A stretch of DNA of 64,000 bases from Deltaproteobacteria bacterium (GTDB taxonomy: Bacteria > Bdellovibrionota > UBA2394). Below the pieces are notes generated by a model. That model was not told where the DNA came from and did no database searches. It saw only the letters and a list, made by a program, of their open reading frames with translations. Below, in pieces: positions 55,838 to 64,000 of the stretch. The number at the start of each line of letters is the position of its first letter. Position 1 is the stretch's first letter. Where the stretch lies: contig JAFLCD010000011.1 of NCBI GenBank assembly GCA_017302715.1, positions 1 through 64,000 of the forward strand. Direction: 5' to 3'. Made by a program: the position numbers and the translations under genes.

Positions 55838-56923
55838 TTAAAGCATTCGATCGAGAACGTATTTGCGTGGATCGACTGGAACACCATGAACAATAACCTC
55901 ATAGTGCAAGTGAGCAGCCGTTGAACGTCCTGAATTTCCTACAAATGCGATAACATCTCCTCGTTTAACTTTTTGACCTTGGCGCACATTAACATTTTCT
56001 GCGTGCGCATAAAGAGTTGAAATGCCATATCCGTGAAAAACCATTACGGTGTTTCCAAATCCGCCATTAGCTCCTGAAAAAGTGACAATGCCGTCCGCCG
56101 GAGCGAGTACAGGAGTGCCTTCCTTTGCCGCTACATCGAGCCCTCGATGCATAGCTCTTCTGCCCGTGAAAGGGTCCATTCGATAGCCAAAGTGAGACGT
56201 AATCCAACCCTGAACAGGAATAATCGAAGGAGTCGCTGCAATCTGAATTTCTCTACCTTTCAGCACTTCGAAAAGTTCTTCAACACTTTGCTCAGAAAGC
56301 TCTGAGTCTTTATAGAGTCGTCGCATCCAAGAATAAAGTTTTTGAAATAAAAAAACTTCGCGTCGATCGAGATACTTCGTTGAATCTTCGTCCATATCCA
56401 ATTGACTTGAATCCACCTGAAAATCTCCGAAATCAAATTTCTGGTTGGCCGGGTCTTCGACAACGCCTCCGCCTTGACCAATAGGACCTTTCATTTTTGC
56501 AAATTCTTTATCGACTTCAGTAAGGGCTCTCAACTTTTGATCGAAACGACTTACGCGATCCAAAGAAGTTTGAAGAGCATCCATATGATATTGGAGTTTA
56601 TTAAGTTCTTTTTTGAGCGAAGAATTTTCGGTCTTTAAAATCGAGCGTTCGGGCAAATGAATCAAAAAATCGATCAAAAAAATTCCGCTAAAAACAAAAA
56701 GAACAACCCCAGCGACCGAGGCCACTTTAATGAACCACTGATGAGTCGGTGAAAGGTGCAGCTTTTGTACTTCGCGGTGTCCCTTCGAAAGTAAAACCAA
56801 AGTAAGCTCAGCTTCAGGCTTTGAAGTGACTTTCTTCCAAAATTGAGTGGTAAAAAGATTCTTAGACTGCTTGAGCAATCCTAAAAGTCGGTCCCAATTC
56901 CATGGTTCTCTAGAACTAAACAT
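55838..56923 (-). CDS. M23-family membrane peptidase (LytM-type)
   Basis: A 361-residue protein. A cytoplasmic head (about 1-65) precedes one helix (VAGVVLFVFSGIFLIDFLIHL) and a coiled coil (about 100-145). The C-terminal M23 domain has HFGYRMDPFTGRRAMHRGLD (HxxxD ligands) and HLHYE. Active M23 enzymes cut peptidoglycan cross-links; all four metal ligands appear present. The head is longer than in most such proteins. It lies 24 bases upstream of secA and may share its transcript. Confidence 0.88.
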   Translation of the reverse strand: MFSSREPWNWDRLLGLLKQSKNLFTTQFWKKVTSKPEAELTLVLLSKGHREVQKLHLSPTHQWFIKVASVAGVVLFVFSGIFLIDFLIHLPERSILKTENSSLKKELNKLQYHMDALQTSLDRVSRFDQKLRALTEVDKEFAKMKGPIGQGGGVVEDPANQKFDFGDFQVDSSQLDMDEDSTKYLDRREVFLFQKLYSWMRRLYKDSELSEQSVEELFEVLKGREIQIAATPSIIPVQGWITSHFGYRMDPFTGRRAMHRGLDVAAKEGTPVLAPADGIVTFSGANGGFGNTVMVFHGYGISTLYAHAENVNVRQGQKVKRGDVIAFVGNSGRSTAAHLHYEVIVHGVPVDPRKYVLDRML

Positions 56924-56954
56924 ATAAGCTTAAGTTTTATCGTAGGAGGGGCAG

Positions 56955-58547
56955 CTAAAACAAAGCTTTTCTTTGAGAAGAAGGAAGGATGCCCAGCATT
57001 TCCCTGTATTTGGCCACCGTGCGACGCGCAATCTCAATTCCCTGACGTCGAAGCTCCTCTACGATACCTTGATCGCTAATAGGATTTTTATCATTTTCAC
57101 CTTTTACGATCATACGAATTTTCTCTTTTACGCTCTCTGCAGCGATATCGCCGCCATTAGATTTTTGAATAGCAGAGGAGAAAAAATACTTAAGCTCGAA
57201 AGTTCCCTGGGGAGTATGCACATATTTATTTGAGGTCACTCGAGAAATCGTCGATTCATGCATTCCGATATCTGAAGCGATATCTTTTAAAACCATTGGG
57301 CGAAGATGTGTAACGCCATACTCTAAAAATTCTCGCTGAGATTTTACAATACTCTCCGTCACTTTATAAATCGTTCGCTGTCGCTGATGAATCGAGCGAA
57401 TCAACCAAAGTGCTGCACGTAATTTATTTTGAATATATTCTTTAGGAGACTCTTTTGCATTTTTTGGAGCTGCTTCTGAGGAAACAGCAACTAAGCTAGG
57501 ATCCACTTCAGCTCCAACGGCCGATGATAAAACAGCAAGCTCTTGTTCAACGTTTTGAGATTTAGCTGCCATCGTAATAATTTTTGCAGCATCAGGCATT
57601 GTCTTTAGAATATTTCGATAGAGATTGCTGATTTTTAATTTTGGCAATCCATCTTCATTTAAGCTGATGACGTATTCACCATTCACTTTATAAATATGAA
57701 TATCCGGAGTGATATAGTTATTATCAATATCAACAAATGGCCGACCTGGTCTTGGTTCAAACTTCTGAAGCATCTTGATCACATCGCCAAGTTCATCCAT
57801 TTCAAGGCCCATCTCTTTAGCCATGGCTTTAAAATTCTTTTTTTCAAGATTAGGCAATTGAGTTTCAATCATCTGTCTCAATAACTCTCGGTTCGCTTTG
57901 TGACGAATCTTCATCGATTTAAGTTGAAGTAATAAACATTCTTTAAGATCTCGTGCACCAACACCGACCGGGTCGAATTCTTGAATAAGTTTTAAAGTAA
58001 GCTCGACCATTTCAACTTTGATCTTATTTTTCTTAGCGATTTCTTCGATGGGTTCTCTTAGATAACCCCACTCATCCAAAGATCCGATTACATGGTGAGC
58101 GATTTCTCTCTCTTCATCGTCGAGATCCGAAGTCGCAACCTGATCAAGTAAATGCTCCGCTAAACTTATTTTTTTTGTCGCTACTGATTCAAACCCTGGT
58201 CCATCTTCCGAACCATCATAGCCTCCCAAACCTGGCTTGCTTTTTCCGGAATATGAAAAACTTTGTTCTAAATAATTATCCCAATCAAAGTCAGGGTTTT
58301 TATTAGTGTCTGGAGAAACTTCTTTTACTTGATCGGAATTATCATGAGTTTCAACATCCGCTTTTTTTTGCTCAAGATCAGAAACTTCAGAGAATTCTTC
58401 TAAGAGCGGATTTTCGGTGAGTTCAGATTGAATAGTTTCGCTTAGTTCTAAACGATTCATCTGAAGCAATTTAATGGCGGCCTGCAGCTGAGGCGTCATC
58501 ACCATCTGCTGACCGAGCTTCATCGACAGTTTTAGATCAAAAGCCAT
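56955..58547 (-). CDS. rpoN: RNA polymerase sigma-54 factor
   Basis: A 530-residue RpoN. The Gln-rich region I is at the start (GQQMVMTPQLQAAIKLLQ). An acidic linker follows, then the core-binding region and a helix-turn-helix (LKDIASDIGMHESTISRVTSNKY). The RpoN box ARRTVAKYRE lies near the end. It recognises -24/-12 promoters and needs an AAA+ activator, none of which is in the window. Confidence 0.96.
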   Translation of the reverse strand: MAFDLKLSMKLGQQMVMTPQLQAAIKLLQMNRLELSETIQSELTENPLLEEFSEVSDLEQKKADVETHDNSDQVKEVSPDTNKNPDFDWDNYLEQSFSYSGKSKPGLGGYDGSEDGPGFESVATKKISLAEHLLDQVATSDLDDEEREIAHHVIGSLDEWGYLREPIEEIAKKNKIKVEMVELTLKLIQEFDPVGVGARDLKECLLLQLKSMKIRHKANRELLRQMIETQLPNLEKKNFKAMAKEMGLEMDELGDVIKMLQKFEPRPGRPFVDIDNNYITPDIHIYKVNGEYVISLNEDGLPKLKISNLYRNILKTMPDAAKIITMAAKSQNVEQELAVLSSAVGAEVDPSLVAVSSEAAPKNAKESPKEYIQNKLRAALWLIRSIHQRQRTIYKVTESIVKSQREFLEYGVTHLRPMVLKDIASDIGMHESTISRVTSNKYVHTPQGTFELKYFFSSAIQKSNGGDIAAESVKEKIRMIVKGENDKNPISDQGIVEELRRQGIEIARRTVAKYREMLGILPSSQRKALF

Positions 58548-58736
58548 AGTCCCCCTCTGAGTCGCCGCCCAAAAATGAAATGGGCAGACCTCTATGCAAT
58601 TATTATACCACGACTCGCAAAGTTTGAAGTGCCGCAGAATGCAGCTATTTTAAAGAATTTCGCGCCAAATAAATGACGCGATGCAAATTCCAAAGAATTT
58701 TTTAGGTCCTCTGGAATTTAATTGAAGTTTGAAAAA

Positions 58737-59642
58737 TTACTGAGGAAGCAAGCGCACTGATTCCCCGTCGGCTTTAACTTCTGGAGTTTCAACTTTTTTT
58801 ACATCTGCGCTTTGAAGTTGGTTGGATCCAGATACCGAAGATGGTGGACGAAACACGAATTGAAAACCCAACACTCCATTCATTCGAGCCTTCTTCACCA
58901 TATTCATAAAATCTTCGGGTTTATAATCTTCTAAAAGAGGAGCGTTTTCAAAATTAGGCGTAACGCTTTGATAGGCCCATAGAGAATACTGAGCGACATC
59001 CCGAGCTCGAATCGAATTCATTAAAAGTTTTTCATCTTCGGTGGGCTTTTTATACAGCACTTTAAATAAAAGATCGTCTATGAAACGCTCTTGCTCGTTT
59101 CTGTTTAACATTTCATATTCTGCATTCTCTAAAAATAACTTATTATTCTTTTCAACAATGGATCCAAGCGAAATCCTTTTAACTAAAACCCAAATTTTTT
59201 GATCGCCTAATTTAACCCTCGCTACTTTATAGGGATAACTTCCGCTCTCATCCCTGACAGAAGATTGATGATCAGGATAACCAGTTTGATAACCCAATTC
59301 ATTGTTTATGCCTCCATTCAAATCAAAAGCTAAAATTTGCGAGCCATCGATAGTTCGCTTACCGACTCTCACAAAAACTTTTTTGACCACTTGATGATTC
59401 TCTTCAACCTTTACAATTTCAGCTTTGAGAGGTGGAAAAAGAGAATAGGTATCCATGATACCTGCTTTTGTTTCTATAAGCCCCCCGTGAGGAGTGAAAT
59501 GAACAGCCGCTTCATTAAAAGTTTTAACTGATTTTTTTAACTCCGATTCGGCGGGCTGCTCTTGTTTGGTTTCCTGAGCCATCGCTTCTGCAGCAACGAG
59601 AAATCCTAAAATAAATGAAAATTTCTTAAAAAAATGCGACAT
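58737..59642 (-). CDS. Exported protein of unknown function
   Basis: A 301-residue protein. A perfect GAGGAG lies 7 bases before the ATG at 59642, which gives a signal peptide (FSFILGFLVAAEAMA, then QE) directly; a longer frame upstream lacks these signals. The mature part has a beta-rich half (residues about 60-190) with QILAFDLNGG and VRVGKRTIDG-type strands, and a helical end. No family recognised; location is periplasmic or secreted. Confidence 0.7.
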   Translation of the reverse strand: MSHFFKKFSFILGFLVAAEAMAQETKQEQPAESELKKSVKTFNEAAVHFTPHGGLIETKAGIMDTYSLFPPLKAEIVKVEENHQVVKKVFVRVGKRTIDGSQILAFDLNGGINNELGYQTGYPDHQSSVRDESGSYPYKVARVKLGDQKIWVLVKRISLGSIVEKNNKLFLENAEYEMLNRNEQERFIDDLLFKVLYKKPTEDEKLLMNSIRARDVAQYSLWAYQSVTPNFENAPLLEDYKPEDFMNMVKKARMNGVLGFQFVFRPPSSVSGSNQLQSADVKKVETPEVKADGESVRLLPQ

Positions 59643-59800
59643 GTAAATCTCCTCTAAAATTTCTAACGAGGACTTAGAGTGCAAAAGCCATGCCATTTGC
59701 GCACGGGGCGAAACAGACTTTTAAAGTTAAAAGGAATGAAATATGAGGCTTTAGAAAAGTTCTAAAACCTCATTTGAGGCAAACATGTCCCGATTAAGAT

Positions 59801-59878
59801 TTCTAAGAAACTTATCGTTTCTCGGTAATTGCCGAAACTTATCGTTTCTGGGCATCTCCCCGAAACTATCGTTTCGAG
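59801..59878 (-). repeat. Three-unit hairpin array at the 3' end of rpsI
   Basis: GAAAC-4/5 bases-GTTTC occurs three times on this strand, with starts at 59807, 59834 and 59862 (period 27-28). Between them stand two more stems, CGG/CCG and GGG/CCC, that differ in sequence but pair in the same place. The last unit overlaps the rpsI stop codon. It may act as a terminator, a stability element or an attenuator. Confidence 0.75.
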
Positions 59879-60252
59879 AATTGGAAGCTCTTACGGGCTT
59901 TTTTGTGTCCGTATTTCTTACGCTCAACAACTCGAGAGTCGCGAGTAAGCATATGAGCTTTCTTTAAAGTAGGACGATTAGAATCCGAAATTAAAGTTAA
60001 GCATTTTGCAATTCCATGCATGACAGCGCTAGCTTGAGCGGAGACACCCCCACCTTTAACGCTTACCGAAATATCGTATTTTGAATCAGCTTTAAGAATT
60101 TCTAAAGGCTTACGAACCACAGCTTGATAGTGATCAGCGAAATAATCTTTGTAGGATTTTTCATTTACCGAAATCGCTCCGCTACCATTGTTAACGTAGA
60201 CTCGAGCTACTGCGGATTTTCGTTTTCCTATTGCATGATAAACTTGGGCCAT
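59866..60252 (-). CDS. rpsI: 30S ribosomal protein S9
   Basis: A 128-residue S9. It opens with the IGKRKSAVARVYV motif and ends in the universal FSKR tail, which reaches the ribosomal P site. It follows rplM by 18 bases as in most bacteria. Its last three codons and stop form part of the hairpin array. Confidence 0.97.
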   Translation of the reverse strand: MAQVYHAIGKRKSAVARVYVNNGSGAISVNEKSYKDYFADHYQAVVRKPLEILKADSKYDISVSVKGGGVSAQASAVMHGIAKCLTLISDSNRPTLKKAHMLTRDSRVVERKKYGHKKARKSFQFSKR

Positions 60253-60270
60253 GAAAAATTACCTCTCTAA

Positions 60271-60879
60271 TTAAATCAAATTCTTTAAAAGATTTTTCTT
60301 TAAAGACAATGCTACTGGCTTTTGAGCCGCGGCATGTGGATGATCCTTGCCTTTATAAATTTTTAAGTGCGCGAGTTGATATCGCGAAAGTTTGTTCTTA
60401 GGAAGCATCCCTTGAACGGCTTCCCAAATCACTTCATCAGGTCGTCGCTCAAGTGCATGACGAGCAGATTCGGATTTGAGTCCACCCATATAGTGGGTGT
60501 GCCAGTAATAAATTTTCTTATCAGCTTTATCAGAAGTAAAAAATGCTTTGTCTGCATTGATTACTGCAACGAAATCTCCAGAACCCGCACCTGGAGTGTA
60601 AGTCGAGCGATGTTTTCCGGAGAGTAAAGTTGCGATGGTTGAAGCCAATCGACCGATCGCAATTTCAGAAGCATCAAGCACATACCATTTTGGTTCTACT
60701 GATTGAACAGAACCCGTTGAATGCTTCACTGAAAATTTTGTGTTTCTACTTCCACCTTTTGTGGTGCGACCAAACGTAGCCTGTTGAATAGGAGTATTCT
60801 GCCAGCCTAAAAATCGAGTGGTTTTTGTAGAAGTTGTTTTTTTCTCTGCGCTCGTTGTCTTGGCGCTTGCCTTTGCCAT
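60271..60879 (-). CDS. rplM: 50S ribosomal protein L13 with long N-terminal extension
   Basis: A 202-residue L13. The conserved part starts near residue 62 with WYVLDASEIAIGRLAS and ends HPHAAQ-type; standard L13 is about 142 residues. The first 60 residues are Lys/Thr/Ser-rich and probably disordered, resembling a nucleic-acid-binding tail. GAGGAA precedes the ATG, which supports this start. Confidence 0.93.
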   Translation of the reverse strand: MAKASAKTTSAEKKTTSTKTTRFLGWQNTPIQQATFGRTTKGGSRNTKFSVKHSTGSVQSVEPKWYVLDASEIAIGRLASTIATLLSGKHRSTYTPGAGSGDFVAVINADKAFFTSDKADKKIYYWHTHYMGGLKSESARHALERRPDEVIWEAVQGMLPKNKLSRYQLAHLKIYKGKDHPHAAAQKPVALSLKKNLLKNLI

Positions 60880-60958
60880 AAATTCCTCACTTATATTAAA
60901 GAATTAGAAGTAAACGTGGATGACCAGGTCGGTCAAGCGAGATGGGCTGAAATCTGCT

Positions 60959-63900
60959 TTAAATACGCTTCGAAATCAAATTTGAGGTAGCCGAATTCCA
61001 GCGAATTTCGACTCCCTTGAGGGGCTCTTTGAGTACCCAGATAACGTCTCTATATATAATAGTCACGCCCGGGTGGATGAGCTCCAAAACGGTCATGACG
61101 ACGTCCTTATTGCGAGGAACATCATTTAAAATGGCAGCCTTCTGCTTTTGGATCTTCTCGATTTGCATCAGGACTTCCTTACGTTGGTCAAAAACCATCT
61201 TATATTGCTCTTGAAGCTGCTGACTTTTGGTGAGGTCAGTCTTCGCGGCTTCAGGAATTTCGTCGTAAATCGCCTTTAATTGTTTATTAAGATCTTTGCT
61301 TTTAGCGTCGAGATCTAAGCGAGTGGCCTCAAGTCCCAAGTCTATGATCGACTGCTCAGCTTTTTTCTGCAGGAAAAAATTCTCCCCAAGTCTGATGACG
61401 GTCTGGGTTTCACTTCCCGCAGCTCCGATCGTCTTAGCGCGAAGGCCGTTATAGACGCAAATTTCTCCACCCATAATCGTGCCCGCACCTGCATCGCAAA
61501 ATAAAGTCCCCGCTGTTCGCACATTCGAATTGGTAATTTCACTTCCAATGAGAATATCTCCCACCGCTTCGACAGTGGCGCCCGACTGAATATAAAGAGC
61601 TTCGATCGTCGTACCCGCTACCACTCGGCCCTTGTTTCTTCCGATAATTCCGCCACGCACTTTGACGGACTCTCTGGATTCTACAAAACAAGCTTCAGCC
61701 ACTTTTTCGATCGTGATTTCTTTTTCGGAACTTACTTGAAAGTCTGGCAAAACAGCGCCGCGAATAAAAACTTGCGCGGCTCCGGCCTGAATATTTCCTG
61801 TTTTCAAACTGACATCCTGAGGAATTAAAAGTCCGGGAATAACTTGAATCGACTTTGGTAAAATTTCTACAATCCCATCTCGCGACGAACGAAATTCTAA
61901 ACCATTTGCAGAAACTTCAACTCCGGCCCCTGCCGTCATCTGCACATCCTGCCCAAAAGCAGCATGTACAATATTTCCCAATACATCACATCCATCAATT
62001 CCCGCGGTGGGCAAACGTTTAATCAGAAGCAATTGTCCCTGACGAACATTTTGAAAAACACTTTTAGTTTTGAAATCGATACTTCCGTCTTTTCGAAGTT
62101 CTCCCACCGTGTCACCCGTGTCGATGGAGTAAAAGAAAGAAGCGTCTTTGCCTCGAGTAGGCGATTGACCTTTGGCGACGATCACATCGATTTGAGCTTT
62201 ATTTTCCTCTCGGCAGTCTTCAATGGCTTGTCGAATTTCATCTTTTTTAATTCCCGCCTTCACTCCCATCCCATGAAGCATCGAAATGATTTTATCGACC
62301 GTGGGCTGAAACTTGGGATTCAAACTTGGATAGATCGAAACGCTCGCCGACATTTTATCTTTAGAAATTTTGACAGTATGGCGAACCAGTAGACGATTAT
62401 TTTCGACGACTGCAATTCCAGGATAAGGAAGAGAACAAACAAGCTTTAAGCCATCGGGTGATTTTTCAATACCATCACCATAGCTCCAAGCTTCATCTAC
62501 TCCTCTTTGAGAATTTAGCTTTCTCCCAAAAATAGATTTTCCATCTTCTCCATTCCCCGGAGGAGTTTTCACTCCAAGCAAATCACCCTTGGTGACCCAA
62601 TCACAAATGGCGGGAGTCTCATCGGCGTTTTTCTTTAGACCCACCGATAACAGAATGGGTTTGGCGTTGAACTGAATTTTGTATTCTAAAACAGCATCCG
62701 TTCCGTGCTTAGGTTCAATCATTTTTGCAATGGTTACACGTTGAAGTGATCCATCTTCAGTGCGAGCGCGGCGAAGGGCCTGCTCGATGGCAACGGTATC
62801 TAAATCAACCTTCACCCCTTCATCGACTGCAATTTTTTTAATCAACTCTAGTTTGATCGGCGTTTTAAAATGAGAAACTGGAGATATGTCAATCGCTACG
62901 GATTTTTCCTGATCGAAATGTAAACCTGATTTGATATCAATCAGGCGACCTTTCCAAATGACGGTTCCATATTGAGCAGCCCGATATTCAATTCGCAGTG
63001 GATCTTGAGTGCTACCCTCTTTGCCCACTTCTACTTCATTGATATTTTTTCCAGAATCAATGGCGATATCTTTGGACTCCATCCCCTTAGGGACAGGAAT
63101 TTTTTCTCTAAAAACATTGGTTCCCTCTTGAGCATCTATAGGAAGTATTTTTGTCAAAAGCAAATCATCCGGAACGGCTAAGAGGGATTTTTCGGTTTTA
63201 CGCTGAAACATCCCCTTCTCTTTAAAATTCTCAGGATCAAAATTGAAAATAATTTTCGCATCCTGACCCATCTGAAAGGATTTTCCGCGAGCTATAATAA
63301 AATTTTCGATTCGCTGACCCGCGGCGAAAGCGTCTGCCAAGGCGGGATCTAATTTTTCTTTCTCAAATCCAAAAAGAATATCGGCATCTCGAAGCAAAGA
63401 AGAGAAATCTTGAAAACTTAATTTTTTTTGAGGAAATAAATCAACAGTCACTTCCATCGAATCTTTAGAAACTCTTAAAATATTTTGAATACCCACACGA
63501 TCTTTATCGATATTTACTTTTCCATAGGCTGCAGCTTTAAAAAAAACTTCGATCGTTCCATTGGAGCGCGTGACTTTTTCTTGAACGACATTTTTCCCTA
63601 CATAGATAGGCATCTCATTGTAGGAGCGACCTTTTAAAACTTCTCCATATACCGTTTGTCCGCTGACAGGCTCTTTGGGAGGCGCAACTATCGCTAAAAT
63701 TTCTCCCGGAAAAACAATGTGATTATCCGCTTTAAGCTTATCGATCTCTCGATCGGATGCAGGTTTTAGATAAGGGTACGTCACCGCTCCTGCAGATCCA
63801 TCGACAGGCTCACTTCCCTCAGCAACGGTAATAAATGCCGGCCATTTTTTTGTCGCTTTAATTTGCGCCGTTATTTTATCTAATGCTAAAAATCCGTGTT

Positions 63901-64000
63901 TGATATTCTGTTCTTTGGCCATCGAAAGCAAATCATCGGCCGTGATTGCGGCGCCAGTGAAACTTGTTTGAGCGGTTTCGACAGCAGCTTTAATTCCGTC
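60959..64000 (-). CDS. FapA/DUF342-type polymer-binding-like protein (5' end outside window)
   Basis: At least 1,013 residues; the frame is open to the window edge, so the true start is outside. Three similar units appear, with marks VSGQTVYGEVLKG, DGKSIFGRKLNSQ and DGCDVLGNIVHAAFG, each the family's PGxDGxxVxG turn. The right-handed beta-helix part has GRVVAGTTIEALYI and IQSGATVEAVGDI. A coiled coil (about residues 910-960) precedes the end. FapA proteins (DUF342) are cytoplasmic; related ones are tied to flagella, c-di-GMP or polarity, but the function is open. Confidence 0.78.
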   Translation of the reverse strand, partial: DGIKAAVETAQTSFTGAAITADDLLSMAKEQNIKHGFLALDKITAQIKATKKWPAFITVAEGSEPVDGSAGAVTYPYLKPASDREIDKLKADNHIVFPGEILAIVAPPKEPVSGQTVYGEVLKGRSYNEMPIYVGKNVVQEKVTRSNGTIEVFFKAAAYGKVNIDKDRVGIQNILRVSKDSMEVTVDLFPQKKLSFQDFSSLLRDADILFGFEKEKLDPALADAFAAGQRIENFIIARGKSFQMGQDAKIIFNFDPENFKEKGMFQRKTEKSLLAVPDDLLLTKILPIDAQEGTNVFREKIPVPKGMESKDIAIDSGKNINEVEVGKEGSTQDPLRIEYRAAQYGTVIWKGRLIDIKSGLHFDQEKSVAIDISPVSHFKTPIKLELIKKIAVDEGVKVDLDTVAIEQALRRARTEDGSLQRVTIAKMIEPKHGTDAVLEYKIQFNAKPILLSVGLKKNADETPAICDWVTKGDLLGVKTPPGNGEDGKSIFGRKLNSQRGVDEAWSYGDGIEKSPDGLKLVCSLPYPGIAVVENNRLLVRHTVKISKDKMSASVSIYPSLNPKFQPTVDKIISMLHGMGVKAGIKKDEIRQAIEDCREENKAQIDVIVAKGQSPTRGKDASFFYSIDTGDTVGELRKDGSIDFKTKSVFQNVRQGQLLLIKRLPTAGIDGCDVLGNIVHAAFGQDVQMTAGAGVEVSANGLEFRSSRDGIVEILPKSIQVIPGLLIPQDVSLKTGNIQAGAAQVFIRGAVLPDFQVSSEKEITIEKVAEACFVESRESVKVRGGIIGRNKGRVVAGTTIEALYIQSGATVEAVGDILIGSEITNSNVRTAGTLFCDAGAGTIMGGEICVYNGLRAKTIGAAGSETQTVIRLGENFFLQKKAEQSIIDLGLEATRLDLDAKSKDLNKQLKAIYDEIPEAAKTDLTKSQQLQEQYKMVFDQRKEVLMQIEKIQKQKAAILNDVPRNKDVVMTVLELIHPGVTIIYRDVIWVLKEPLKGVEIRWNSATSNLISKRI

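Noticed and set aside
59801-59878. CRISPR-like look of the GAAAC repeats
   Set aside because: Units are only 14-16 bases, spacers 11-12 bases, and the array overlaps the rpsI stop; no cas genes.

Overview
The window is about 64 kb of a moderately AT-rich, densely coded bacterial chromosome. Two membranes are implied by outer-membrane beta-barrels, lipoproteins and many Sec signal peptides. The gene style (a PrkA/YeaH/SpoVR block, many short secreted proteins of unknown family, HD-GYP and PilZ signalling, RpoN, Flp-like pilin, a full glycolytic gap-pgk-tpi run) suggests a member of the Bdellovibrionota or a nearby delta-like lineage. This is inferred from gene content and the 16S text, without a database search.

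Layout. 1-9.3 kb: end of an SDR dehydrogenase, an EEP hydrolase/ClsB-like pair, tRNA-Ile(GAT), a CgeB-like glycosyltransferase, a soluble GAF histidine kinase, unknown secreted proteins and an SGNH hydrolase. 9.3-11.5 kb: a complete 16S rRNA gene on the minus strand. It has its own leader, boxA-like site, matched leader/trailer processing stem and terminator, and no 23S or 5S follows. 11.5-20.3 kb (minus): polA, a phasin-like protein, an HD-GYP protein coupled to a Ser/Thr kinase, two prepilin-like proteins, galU and a TPR protein. 20.5-32.9 kb (plus): dnaK, two lipoproteins, a REP-associated Y1 transposase (RAYT), a divergent YifB/ComM ATPase, then a 27-heme cytochrome c followed by two outer-membrane proteins. 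33-41 kb: HU, prkA-yeaH-spoVR, a Cho-like nuclease and a CoA-transferase. 41-64 kb (mostly minus): exoIII, an RpoD-like sigma factor that begins with a signal peptide, PilZ-like, GT4, Rsm22, lepB, murB, secG-tpiA-pgk-gap, secA, an M23 peptidase, rpoN, rplM-rpsI and a large FapA/DUF342 protein.

Main unexplained signal: the 10-mer GGGGACGGAG/CTCCGTCCCC occurs exactly 28 times between 15,757 and 31,479; I found no copy elsewhere in the window. Chance would give roughly 0.1 copy per 64 kb. Twenty copies lie inside genes and together use all six reading frames, so the DNA word rather than a peptide is conserved. A RAYT (24.4 kb) sits in the middle of the field and a ComM homologue is next to it. 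A RAYT-linked REP-like repeat is my preferred explanation; an uptake-signal-like word is the alternative.

Other items worth following: the secretable sigma factor, a triosephosphate isomerase whose catalytic N-terminus is reachable only from a CTG codon at a CTGA overlap, the multiheme cytochrome/porin operon, and a covarying hairpin array after rpsI. Start codons were chosen from Shine-Dalgarno sites, overlaps and family lengths; no searches were run.
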